DNA of 64,000 bases from Rhizophagus clarus (lineage: Eukaryota > Glomeromycota > Glomeromycetes > Glomerales > Glomeraceae), in assembly GCA_015698045.1 (NCBI GenBank), contig BLAL01000213.1:186001-250000 (forward strand), read 5' to 3'. Numbering within the stretch: the stretch's first letter is position 1; each line of letters starts with the position of its first letter. The notes under the pieces were generated by a model that searched no databases, was not told the origin of the DNA, and saw nothing but the letters and a program-made list of their open reading frames with translations. A program made the position numbers and the translations under genes. This document shows, piece by piece, positions 1 through 11,619 of this stretch.

Positions 1-2360
1 AAAAGAGATTTAAATATAAGTTTAAATAACAAATCAGTGACATTTTATTAGGTCAGACAAAAAAATTTTTACATTCTCGAGACATAAATTTTAAAATTGA
101 CACTGATCGCCCGATTTTTTTTTTAATACACATATATTTTTTATTTATTATTTATATTTAGTATATTATTTGGCAAAAATTCATTTGAAATATCTATTTT
201 GAGAAGCTGTTTGGATACTATTCAATATAATTGTTGATTCTTTGGATAATAAACGTCAACTATAAACTCGGAAATGAATATAATAAAAGATGAATAAATG
301 AGAATAAGTTGATTATAGGATTAACATGTAATAATTAGATAGAAGTTTCTTATGATTAAATGATTAGTCTATTCAAAACAATAATAGGATTCATTTATAA
401 TGTTTATGTAACTGAATTATTAATAATTTAAGTTTGAAAGGACAGCGGTGGAATTGTATATTCGTTAAATGAATGAAATTACATATATATATTTTTTTGT
501 TTTTATTTCGGCTGATTTGAAAAAGGTCTATATAACTGACGGGGTTACTTATAGTAAATAAAAAGCTTTCTGATCAGTCGATATGAAGTGGAGTTATAAA
601 TCCGTTAAATGAGTGGACTAATATGGCTGCATATTTTTTTTTTAATCTATCCAAATCAATATTATAATAGGAAGGGTTTATGTAAATTACGTTAGCTCAA
701 CAAATAATCAGCTATTTTTATTGCCGTATCGAATTTGGGTATAGTTTAAAAAAAAAAATTGATCGGCGGAGGTTGTCTTTACTTTTTCAGTAACTTTATA
801 GTATATTGCATATGTATTGTATAGCATTTTATAGTATAGTGTTGTATAGTATAGAACAGGACAGGACCATAGGGTAAAATTACAATTTAAAATTTCCTCT
901 GGCACTTTTATTCCATGTTAAATTCAACCATCTATGTCGGAGTTACATTTGTGTTTTTGATCATCATTATACATTTATTATGCAGGCCGTTGTTAATAAG
1001 ATATTTTATTTTTAATTATTTTAATTTAAAAATGGGACGAGGGGACTATTTATAGAATATACTAGAAAGTTAATTTTTTTTTTTATTTTTTGTATAGATA
1101 AACTTATATATAATTTCTTTATATATAATTTCATTTAGTTTCCTTTCACACAATTCATTTAGTCTTACTTTTTTTTTCTTAAAAAAAAAAAGTTAATGCA
1201 TGTTCAGCATGTACGAAAATGATCATCATAACATTAATAAAAATTGTAATAACTTTATCTTTACTGGGGTTCATTTGTTTCATTTATTAAGATGAACTTG
1301 CATTTTATCGTGTAAATAATCCAATTTTTAAATCAAAAAGAACATATTGTGTTAAAAAATGAATGAACGTGAATCATTTGAATCCATTCGAGAAATTCAT
1401 TTGATTAAATAACTGATTGAGATTTACGAGTTTCACTAAACTCTATTCATGTAACAGTGCGCCAAGTCGACAAAGTCTGATTATCTGAGTTCAAATTCCG
1501 GATAAGGGTAACTCTTAAAACATTTCCGTAAATAACTCGTATAAATTCTTTGAGAATATAAAAGCAACTCTTTCTTTTCATTATGGAAAAAGTAATATCA
1601 TTTTTTTTTTAAAAAAAAAAAAAAGACTGATTTAATTATGAATAAATTTGTCTAGTTGGTTAATGTTCTTTTATTCCTAATTACTTTTTCAGCTGCTATG
1701 TCAGCTGATCAGTTGATGATAAATTAGCTGACTTGTTTTATAAACGAAATAATTGTCAATGCTCGCGTACTTTGATTCAAGTTCTTCTTCTGGTCCATTC
1801 AGGGGTTTCGTCGCCTTTGGTCAAGATGAGAATGGTAGCACTACAATCTTTGGTGATTTCAATCGAGGGTTTAACCCAAATTGCACTTCCGAATTTTTAA
1901 TCGAAGATGAACATAATCATATCTTATATAATGTTACAGGATGTTCAAATAACAAGTGATGGGGTACAGAAGCTTTCACTCGTAAGTTTAATAATATCAA
2001 TCTTAACTGTCACAGTAATGGTATTCTTCTTGGTGGTCATAATTTGCGTGATAAATTAAAATATTGTTGTTAGAATTAAAAATCAAAAGGGTGGTCAGAA
2101 AATTTGTCGTTAAACTAATTATACTGTAGAAGAATTTGTTCTTACTTTTATGCTATTGTCTTTTTTTTTTTTTAAAAAAAAAAAATAAAATAATTTATTA
2201 CAATTTATTACCTAAAAATCTTTTTAACGATTTTTGTTGATGATAAAAATTTCACATTTTGTGAGGATACACTATCAATTCATTTGGTAAATCGTATATT
2301 AATTAAAACTTGCGCAATAAAGATTTGGCCGAAATTCATCGAATTTTTATAGGAGTGAAT
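1..2360. repeat. Spacer repeat unit U1 (first of four)
   Basis: This stretch aligns by eye along its length with 25430-28035 and, more loosely, with 15560-17760 and 37310-39765. Shared landmarks in order are a 'TTAGGTCAGACAAAAA' block near the left end, 'ATAAACGTCAACTATAAA', a 'GAACAGGACAGGA' block near 855, the secreted-protein copy, and a closing block with 'ATTCATTTGGTAAATCGTAT' near 2278. In the other three units this sequence begins just after the start codon of a minus-strand family A gene, so the window edge probably cuts between such a gene and its spacer. Poly-A/T tracts and a dispersed 40 bp motif (about 444 and 586) fill the rest. No coding potential was seen outside the pseudogene. 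Confidence 0.8.
1638..2070 (+). pseudogene. Decayed copy of the small secreted-protein gene (U1)
   Basis: The start MNKF and the hydrophobic signal region (ending FSAAMSAD) match the intact gene at 27094-27603, but codon 6 is TAG and the frame shifts before the cysteine pair. From about 1753 a second frame keeps the core, with GFVAFGQDENGSTTIFG and NPNCTSEFLI nearly identical to the intact copy. It is then broken again after NVTG by small deletions and a stop. The C-terminal Gly/Ser-rich tail is not preserved. It is nearest to the 27094 copy, not to those in U2 and U4. Functional protein is very unlikely. Confidence 0.8.
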
Positions 2361-2679
2361 TTATATGTATAAGTGATCGTCATCAAAAATTAACAAACGG
2401 TATCAGATGATAATAAAAGAAAAAAAAAACTCTTTCCAGGAAGAACAAAATTTTTTTTCATTCGCTGAACCGCAGCAACGGACAGTCACGGACGCAAGAA
2501 CCAATAGATACACTCCTATTTATTATACATAATAACGACATGGCTCAACCAGTGCTTAAAATAGAAATTGAATTTTATCGGTTAAGTATCCGGAATAAAA
2601 TTATTTTACCGATCAAGAATCCGGAATGAAAATGTTTACCGGATTTTTTAAAATTCACTGTTAAGTAAAAAAAAAAAAA

Positions 2680-4860
2680 AAATATTTTTTATGGAAGAAA
2701 AAATTTATATTCTTCTTTTACATGCATTATTCCAAATTTGTAATGCTCTGGTAAAAGCAAAATTCAGATAAATCCTTTTCTTCCAAATTAACCATCATCC
2801 AAAAATGTAATGTTGCATTATTTAAAGAATTTCTCAAATCAGTTTTTATTAAATTTTGCTTTGAAAATCCGCGTTTCCAATCAACTGATGAAAATGGAAT
2901 AGAATAATAATTCCTAACAATTTAATAATATTTGGAAAGTATCATAATAAAATTCAAATAATCCTGGAAGCAATATTTCAATTTTTATATTTTTGAACTT
3001 TGAATGTACTATTGAATTATATCCAAACCATTCCTCATAAATATTACTAACTTCCTTTTTATAAGATTCTGATAAAATATTCAATTCTTCATTACCATCA
3101 TATTTTATAAGTTCTTCTTTACTGTTTGTTTGGCTAGTTTGCATGATCAAATATTTTATTGGATTAAGTAAAGGCCTATCAGGAATTCTCTCTTGAATTT
3201 CCGAAATAACAGCTGATGCAAATGATGAAATGTCAACGATCAAACCTGCTCCATAATTTTCATTCCAAGTTAATAATTGATGTGCACCTATATTAAAATT
3301 ATCTTTTCCGTTGTATTTAAAAAGTTCTATTCTATGATAGGTATATATCAGATATTCGGATGCTTTTTTGTTGAAAAATTTTATTAAGGTTGAAAGATAG
3401 TAATAAGAATATCAAATAAAAAACGTAAAAAAGCAAGAAACTTATAAAATCTTGTCTTTGAGAATTGAAGTTTAGTTATTGTTTCCAATAAAGTATCCAT
3501 TAAATGTTCAATAGAAAAACATAAATTTTTGATTGCTTCATACCAAGAAAGCCACCGAACTTCATAAATTTGTTTAATTTTCAAAATTGTAATATTTGTG
3601 TAAAGTATCTATTCTTTTGCTTGAATTATCAATATACTTGCAAAATTTTATTTTTTTGTCAGCTGAATTACACAAGTTAAAACTAGCCGGCTATGCGCAA
3701 TGCAATGTGTTATGAATAAACATTCATTTCTTTCTTTAATTCTTGACGCTACTCGCTCCTGTTGATTTTCCTAACATGACACTTAAAAAAAACACGTTAA
3801 TTATATAATTAAATATTGAATCAATAAATTAATTTGTAAACTTGTCTTTTTTATCAAATAAATTGATAATTGCTTCAAAAATAGTTTTTGAATCTTTACT
3901 AAATAAATAATTTTAAAACGAACTTTAATCCTTCCATACAAACAATACTTGACATAAATAACAAGATAAGGTTTACAGGAAATATCTGTGCTCTCGTTAA
4001 TCATAGTAATTCCAAATGCAATGGCTTTGTCTAATTTTTTCCAATCGTTTCTTCAATTGATTTTGAAATAGCAGATAATATTTCATGTCCAGATACATTC
4101 ATTATTTTCATAAGTAATATTAGAAGCTGATATTGATTAGGGTATTTAAGAACTCTACAAGGTTTTACAACATCAGATAATTTATTTAATGAAATGTTAT
4201 TCTCTGCCATTCAAAAAATTATTTTCATTAAAGCACCAACATGATTTTGAGCGTATCTACAGAATTATTTGAAACCTTAATAAATTCTGCCCTTGCGATT
4301 CCAAGATTTGTTGCATCAGTATGATCTTTTGTCGAAGCATGTTCTGATAAAGCAGAAGTTTTAAAATTTTTGAACCTAATTTAAATAATTTTTGGTTAAT
4401 ATAATAATTAATTAATATGATATTTTTAGACAAAAAATTATTATCTTCTCTTCCGAACTTATTTAATTTTTATGGTTTTGACATAGCGAGCAGAACATCA
4501 GATTTTTTGATTCATTATACTTTAACCACTTATATAACACTATCCATTCTTTTTGAAAACTCAGTTTTTTTTTTTAATGAGACGCGGTTTTTTCTTTTTA
4601 AAATTTAAATTCTTTTGTACTTTTTTTATTAACATTTGGTAATTCAATATGAGTTTCTTCTAAATCTGAATCAATATCACTTGAATCATTCTTATCAATT
4701 TTATCCATATCTTTGCTAGAAATTTTGTTATAAAATATTGTTCGATAAATATTTTGCGCAAAAAAATCAAAAAATTGGATTATCAAATTGATAATTTATT
4801 TGCCGATACGCAAAAAAAATTTAAATCTGTTTACAGCATTTTTGTTCGAAGTTTCATATA
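2680..4860 (-). mobile_element. Decayed hAT-type (DUF4371-like) transposase
   Basis: Read on the minus strand, scattered fragments follow the order of hAT/DUF4371-type transposases abundant in this fungal group. First come STKDHTDATN (about 4330) and a MINESTDISCKPYLVIYVKY block (about 4004-3940). Then THCIAHSRLVL (about 3700), equivalent to the usual NHCIAHRLAL motif, and YEVRWLSWYEAI (about 3560). A C-terminal stretch lies at 3243-2914. Stops and frameshifts separate every block, so this is a dead copy. No terminal inverted repeats or target duplication were found. Family assignment rests on remembered motif resemblance. Confidence 0.7.
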
Positions 4861-5028
4861 CACAATCGATCATTTGCATATTGATCGGCAGTAGTTTCAG
4901 TCAAGTTTATAATTCCGGCCAGAATTAAAAATATTTCCTAATATAGAATTTGTATAACATAATTATTCAGTATGCTTGCTTGGTGGCTAAAACTTTTATC
5001 CGTAATCATGTGACATATTTTAGAATTA

Positions 5029-5236
5029 GGGGGTCGTTAAAGCGGGGTAGAATTGGCCGGAATTACGGCATTAAGAAATTACGAATGTAACAAATAATGT
5101 ATGTGATAAATATGTTTTTACTAACCGAAAAAATTCAAGTTCCCGGAATACTTAGTAAAAATGAAGAATGGAGGATGCGACACCGTGTGACAATTATTTA
5201 CTATGATCACGTGATTCTACCCGCTTTAACGGTCCC
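5029..5236. mobile_element. Short inverted-repeat element (MITE-like), copy 1
   Basis: The left end 'GTCGTTAAAGCGGGGTAGAA' is mirrored at the right end by 'TTCTACCCGCTTTAACGG', giving about 20 bp of imperfect terminal inverted repeat on a 0.2 kb element. A related element lies at 29790-29923, with shared internal sequence just inside the left end ('ATTAAGAAATTA', then 'GTGACAAATAA' or a variant). It has no coding capacity. The 87-codon open frame across it is fortuitous. Confidence 0.65.
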
Positions 5237-5682
5237 CCGGAATTACCATATCCGCCGATCTACAGATTTTGGGTACTACAGTATTTTTCAATTTTTATTG
5301 ATTAATCCTCATTCGAAAGTCGAAACGCTCTCGAAATCCCTCAAAAAAACACCAATGTGAAACAAAAAACCCATTAGATTTGACAAAAACCCATTAGATT
5401 CTAAGGTGAAGAAAATTGCAAAGTTGTGCGATTATTAATTAAAACTTTTATTGAAAATGACTTTTAAATATCTCTTTTTCATAGAATAACGAAGGAAATT
5501 TGTATTTGGTTCATTTTATAAAAACTGGACGCGTTCTGTTTGTAAAGATTTACATTAGTCACGGTACTAGTATTTAAAATTAGCTTTTTTTATAATAGGA
5601 AATGTAAAAAGAGAAATGTCTGTATGGTTATTTAGTAATTTTTTTATTTATTAATGGCTGCTCATTCTTTTACTCGTTAGCA

Positions 5683-6290
5683 TGTCAATTCTTCATACTC
5701 CTCCCCATACTCCTCCACCAAGTAGCTCCTTTCTATGCTCCACTTGTGGAAAACAATTCAAAAATTCGGAGGCTTAACTCAACACACTAGAATAATTAGT
5801 AAATATAATCAACGCTAAGATCTTGATGAAGTATCAACTAATACGATCTCTGAATTTAAATACACAAAAAATTGGTTTTAAATTTTAAGTCCATGGGAAA
5901 GAAGTTAGTATCTATACCTTGTCCTGAAAGCATTTTTTTTTTCCATTTTTTCTGGGTATATTCATTATTATTCTAAAGCAAGGGGAAATTACAAGTGTAT
6001 CTTTCGTGGTGATGGTGTATACTGTATCAAATATTAAGTGAAATTTTGAATTCTTATCAATGGGGAAAAAATTGTTATTCACAAAAACAGGAAACTTATG
6101 TTGTATGTTTGGATCCGAATTCTAATTTACATGATCAATCAGAAGAAATAGATCCTCTTGAGCAATTGGTTCGTCAACAACAATCCAAAAATGATAAAAA
6201 AACTAGGCGACCAAAATTTTTGCGTGGGAAATTTTAGTTGAATGGAAAAAACGCGTATCAAGAGAAAACAATGGAAGTTTATGTATAGCA
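5683..6290 (+). pseudogene. Remnant of a C2H2 zinc-finger protein gene
   Basis: An ATG at about 5683 opens a proline-rich start followed by CSTCGKQFKNSE. One base later, in another frame, comes LTQHTRI, together forming a C2H2 finger broken by a frameshift. Further frames give FSGYIHYYSKARGNYKCIF and, at 6046-6237, a longer open piece starting YQWGKNCYSQKQETYVV and ending in basic RRPKFLRGKF. The pieces read in one direction but need several frame changes, so the gene is broken. The order resembles a multicopy Rhizophagus gene family I recall without a name. It may be part of the transposon debris around it. Confidence 0.45.
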
Positions 6291-6528
6291 GGGTATATAT
6301 ATCTCAACTTTATATTTCACAAGCCTTTGTATTATAGTTATATAAAATATATAAAATATAAAAATATAACATATTGACGGACTTTAAACAAAAAATAAAA
6401 ATAAAAATAAAATAGAAATTGATAGAAAGCGTTAATAATAATTTATTTACATGTATTAATTTAGTATAAATGTATTTGAATTACAATAATTAACTGAATA
6501 CAATTAATTCACATTATGATCTGTGTGT

Positions 6529-8900
6529 TTAAGAAAAGGAATTTAATAAATAAAGACTAATTATTAAAATAAATTTTTTTCTATTTAATACTAATTCTCT
6601 TGACTTTTGGAGATTCAGGCAATACTTTGTAATTAAAAAAGGTGATCTATTTTCATACTCCATTATTTCTTGTATTGCCGATTTGCTTTTTAATAAATTA
6701 CCACCATTTTTAAGTGTCTTGCGAAAAAAAGTAGAGACTTGATTGTGATTCTTTTTTTCAACAGCAGAGCAGGAGAAGGCCTTGAAACCCATCTTCTATG
6801 CTTTTCCAAAAGCTCCCATCCATGATATGCTAACGCGTGTATATAAGGAGTTACTTGGTTTGGCATGTATAATCCTCGCACATAAGTTCTTAGATTAGAC
6901 GGATTTCCTTGTGATGGAGTGAAAAATAGAGATAACCATTTAAGAGATTGCTGTTTTAATTGTATCGGATTTGTATTTTTATTTCGAAGGGCACAATACA
7001 ATTCATAAAATTCATCCCAAAGTTTTCGAATCAACTTTGCACGGGAAGGTCTGAAAAGTAAATTTAAATTGAAAAAACTGTGAAACAGTTTTTTTATCAT
7101 CACCCATAAGAGATGTAACTACGAGATTTTTCATCTTGCAAAATTGAAAAGATACTTTAATCATTGTATTTCGCCCACAATAACACTTCGTGTTAAATCA
7201 TTAAATAAGCCATTTTCTTGGATTTCTGCAAGCATTAATTCCCAAAGTCTATCAGTAATTCGTAAGAGAGCATGTAATTCATCAAAATTATGTTCTTTAT
7301 TGGAATCATGCTAAAAAGAGGAGGGTTTATTTGTCCATTAACTTCTTTATAATTTGTTGCTATTCGTTCCATATCTTTTACAATGTGTCAATCTTTTTCC
7401 AAATCTCCATGTTGATTCTTTGAACAATAGCATCAAGGGCAAAAGTAGTTTGCAGTGGGGCTGTTTAATCCAAGACAAATAGCTAAAAACTCCCAATCAG
7501 CACTTAAATATAATTCAAATTTCCACAATGTTCCTGAAGCTTCTAGCCGTTTTCTTTTAATGATTTTAGTTCACCAATAAAGGGATTTAACATAAACTTA
7601 AGTGTATCGTATTTTTCATTGCCTGGGTATAGTGCCACAGTATAATGATAATCTGCATGATGATGTCGAATTTCATGATTTAAATCATAAATGTCACCAT
7701 GACATGTTTGATCTTTCGTCCCACCTTCCTACCATCACCAGAAATACGTAAATGTATAATCGAATCTGATGACTTCAAGATTTGGAATTTTTGCAATTGT
7801 AGAATTAGATAGCATGAAATATCTCTTGTACTGCGACAAATATCTAATCCCATAGTATCAATAACTTCTTGTATAATTTCAGGATTTGTGATATTCAGCT
7901 CTTCAGATGGTATAATATCATTTAACTCATTTTTATCTTTCATATAATCAGTGAAATTTTAATTATTTCGTTCATATTTATTGTGATTCGCATATTAGAA
8001 ATGGTATTCTTACGTGGTAAATGATACTCTGCAGCAACTAAATCTCGATAAGAATCTCTTGGTATTTGTTCTTGATCTATAGCTTTCACTATAGATTGAA
8101 GCTGTTGATCTTTTCTACTTGATTTTCACCTTCTACATAATCCAGATGAGAAATCCATTTTGTTAACGGAAAATTCAACTGATCTTAGTATAATTTCATC
8201 AGATTGATGATAAATTCCCTTAATGTCATTATTAAAAATAGCCTGCGTTTTTGCCGCGATTTTTTTGCGCGCTTTTCAAGTGTTGAAGGAGTACAATTAA
8301 TGGCTGGTTTAATTAAGTTTCCTCTTTTTCTTGCCTCATGTGTCTTTCTTACATTATCTAGTTGTAACCCAAACACAAGAGGACCTGAAAGAATGGCTTT
8401 GGTTCCCGGTTTTAAAGCCTAAAAAAAAAATTAATTAAACATAAAAAATTAATACTTGCATTACTTGCAATTAATTATCATAAAATTTATGTTTGATACA
8501 TACTCTTTCATAGTTGAGTGTCGCATCAGATGGAGATTTAGTTGAAGAAACAAATATTGAAAGTTGGAACCATATTTAATATGAAATTGTGGTATTTCAT
8601 TAATATAATTAATTTCACAACGAACGGTCTTCTTTTTGCATGACGTCCCCAAGTTGTTTCTATAATATAATCATGTGGAATTTTATACTGTTGAACCGGT
8701 CTTCTCCTTTGTTTGTTATTACTAATGTTATTACAAATTGTTGAATTTTGCAAACTTTTATTTGGATAAACACCTTCTTTTATAATTACATATTTGAAGC
8801 TACGTTTAGTGACTTTGTTTACGCGTTCTCGATATAAAATATTATTATTTAATGGATAAGTAGAAACTCAATATGTTTTCTTCTGAGTAATCTGACACTA
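6529..8900 (-). mobile_element. Remnant of a second DNA transposon (transposase fragments)
   Basis: Minus-strand blocks read from right to left: a region with RRPVQQYKIPHDYIIETTWG (about 8700), then a conserved SGDGRKVGRKIKHVMVTF (about 7730-7680). Next are an ANYFCPWCYC cysteine motif (about 7460-7430) and a DELHALLRITDRLW segment (about 7280-7230). Last come LWDEFYELYCAL (about 7020) and VTPYIHALAYHGWELLEKHRRW running into GFKAFSCSAVEKKNHNQVS (about 6850-6720). Similar block series occur in multicopy proteins of Rhizophagus and cnidarians. Stops and frameshifts divide the copy. I cannot name the superfamily, and no ends were recognised. Confidence 0.55.
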
Positions 8901-10109
8901 TTTCTTTATACAACTAATTTTTGAAAATTACGTGTTAAATTTCCCAAAATATAAATAAACTAAATGTTAATCGTCATTTAGATGACCATACGTGTGGTAC
9001 ATTCCTTCCATTCCGCAGATCGGCGGATATGACTGCCGATTATATGTCTGATATGACCTTTTCATGTTAACTTAGCAGAAACTTTTAAATCAAAACCATA
9101 TTATAACTAGGGACGTTAACGGTTCAAATCGGTCCAGATCGGTCCCGAAGCAATTTAACAAATTGCCAATCCCAGAAAAGTGATCACTCCCTCCAATAAG
9201 TGACCTCCTTGTACCGACATTACAAAAGTTATAAATAAAATTTTATTTTATTTAAAAAGGAAACCGAATTTTTGTAAATATTATAATTATATTAATGGTT
9301 TAAATTAAAATGAATAAATGGTCAATTAATACCAAATAACATTTTTTATTTGTAGCTACTATATATCAATTAATAAGAAAATACGAATAAAATGAAATCA
9401 ACAGATTCATCGTTAATGCATCGAAAAAATACATTGGATTAAAATTTTCAGCCAATTTTCGGATATTTACCTCTATTTACCATCTATTAAAGGCTATTCT
9501 TTTATTATCGTCTGATTTTTTTTTTCAAGTTAATGAGAACAATTTATTTGGACTTCAAATTCATTATACATGACTTTAAAAGTACATATGCATAGAAAAC
9601 GAAATACGCAACCTTTACTAAATCTAAAATATAATAGACCAAGCATTATCAACCGATAGAAAAGAAGGAAGAAAGCTAATAACTTCCTTCTAATAAGGGG
9701 GAAGGGGGAAGAGAAAAAATTTAAAAGATCCTGGTTCTTAGAACAATTAGTTCATCAGCCTGCATCCCTCGTTGGGGAAGGATCTACAATCTAAAAATAA
9801 GAAACTGGAAGTCTAACTATATTACCAAGTTCCTTAATACCTATAATAGCATCCTCCTTTAACTAACTACTTCTACAACTACAAATGCTTCTTAACCGGA
9901 CCTACAGCCTCCATTTGACATACTGGAATTTTGTCAAAAGATTTATCGAGCGTTTGTCCGGCAGAAGAGATCAAAACTACAAAAAGAAAGAAGTAAGAAG
10001 AGACGCTATACGTCTAGCTTCTGGACTATTTCTGAAGCATCATAAATAAAGGCTCCAAAGAACTGGTTTGTGTATCTTTGTTTGGTTTTGATTTGGGTGT
10101 TTTATTTAC

Positions 10110-10563
10110 TGAGATACTTCATGAGACCTTGCTTGATTTTTGCTTGTTCACCTGTCCTTTTGAATCCTTGTTACTGGATTTGTTGGACTTTCTGCGTTTG
10201 TTCTTTTTTGATTTACGGTGAGCTGGTGGCGACGTATGGGATATGGTCAATTTGAGGTCAGCATTATAAAATCCCTTTGACGTGCCATGCTGCAGCACAA
10301 TATAACAGGTTGCTACCATCGAGCGCAAATTGTTTTTTCGTTTTTGCCTTCCGGGAATGTAAAAGAAGTCTGGAATTGTTCTCTGGCCCTGCGATCAGAT
10401 AATTTGGGTACCAGCGAATGTATTCCTTCTCCAATTGCGTGATCCAAGGTTGCAAAGCAAACTCAGTATCTTTGGTTAGAGATAGGATCATTTGGACAAA
10501 GGACTTACCCCCATGATTGTGTGACGTCATTATTTCGTCAGCGTATGTATGACGATCTTTCAA
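10110..10563 (-). pseudogene. Unrecognised gene fragment in the duplicated segment, copy 1
   Basis: Minus-strand frames give about 99 residues beginning MKDRHTYADEIMTSHNHGG and containing FALQPWITQLEKEYIRWYP. They run towards a second frame with a lysine/serine-rich tail (KSKKNKRRKSNKSSNK). The copy at 19859-20307 has the same segments with a local insertion near the WYP codons and another after KGILY, shifting frames. Neither copy gives one long open frame, and no start, splice set or family was recognised. This looks like a decayed gene or transposon piece carried along by the duplication. Confidence 0.35.
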
Positions 10564-11619
10564 ACTTGACCTTTCTGAGAGTCGTAAGATAATACTAATA
10601 ATTTAGATTGATTGCTTATATCACCCGACCTTTTAGCCCAATATTTTTTAGTTTTAGGGCGAATATTTCTATTTTGCATATGACCAAAATTTTCAACGCC
10701 TAATACCGCTATTGGAAGATGATGAGGTCATCGGTTGCGACGAGATGATATCTGTGAAGCCTGTTGCGGAGGTACCTGTTTTGGTATAAATTCAGGAGCT
10801 TTTAGGTTGATTAAAAAGTATTATAAATTCTGAAATTTTAAGAAATCCCTGATAAAAATTTTTAGTAACAATTTTTTTTCAGAAAAATTTGATTACAACT
10901 ATTTACAAAAAGGACGGACCATACAATTCATTTTTTAAAGTCCTTTAAGATTATTGCCATCACAGGTTAAAACACTAAACAGACAAAAATTAATACTGAA
11001 ACCGCAATTTTATTTAACCGTTAATAATAATTTTCTATTTTGCCTCTCATGAAATTCTGTGATAAATTATTGTACGTATCAATTTGGATAAATTAATTAT
11101 GCATATTTCCTATTTATCGTAATCCGTTTTTTTTTTACATACAGAATTTTTTTCTTCGGTTTAATTTATTTTTGAATCGTCTTGAATTGTTGAATCAATT
11201 TTTTAAAAAATAAAAATTTCGAAAAATATTATTAAGAATAAATAAAAAAAAAAAAAGAAAAAAATTTATTTTTCATCGTCTGAACACACATAGATAAAGG
11301 ACTTATTCGACCTGACGTCCTGGCCTATACAGATCATAGATTTATTCAAATCGCGCAGATTTCAACGCGGAATAGATTTTCTTTTCAGATCTAAACACGA
11401 AAATGCAGATAAATGTGTAAAGACTATCTTATGATACAGTAACGTTAAATTGATAAGACAAAAAACTTGATGATGGTTATTATAACAACCAATTTTATAT
11501 GTAAGGTATAAGAAATCACTCAGAGACTAATTGCTTTAATTGAAAAGAAGATTTATGGTAAATAAAAATATAAAATCTTTATATTAATTTGTAATAAGAA
11601 AATAAGGAAAATTACAAAT

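Noticed and set aside
5097..5360. 87-codon plus-strand open frame
   Set aside because: It runs through the inverted-repeat element at 5029-5236 and shows no protein character or conservation.
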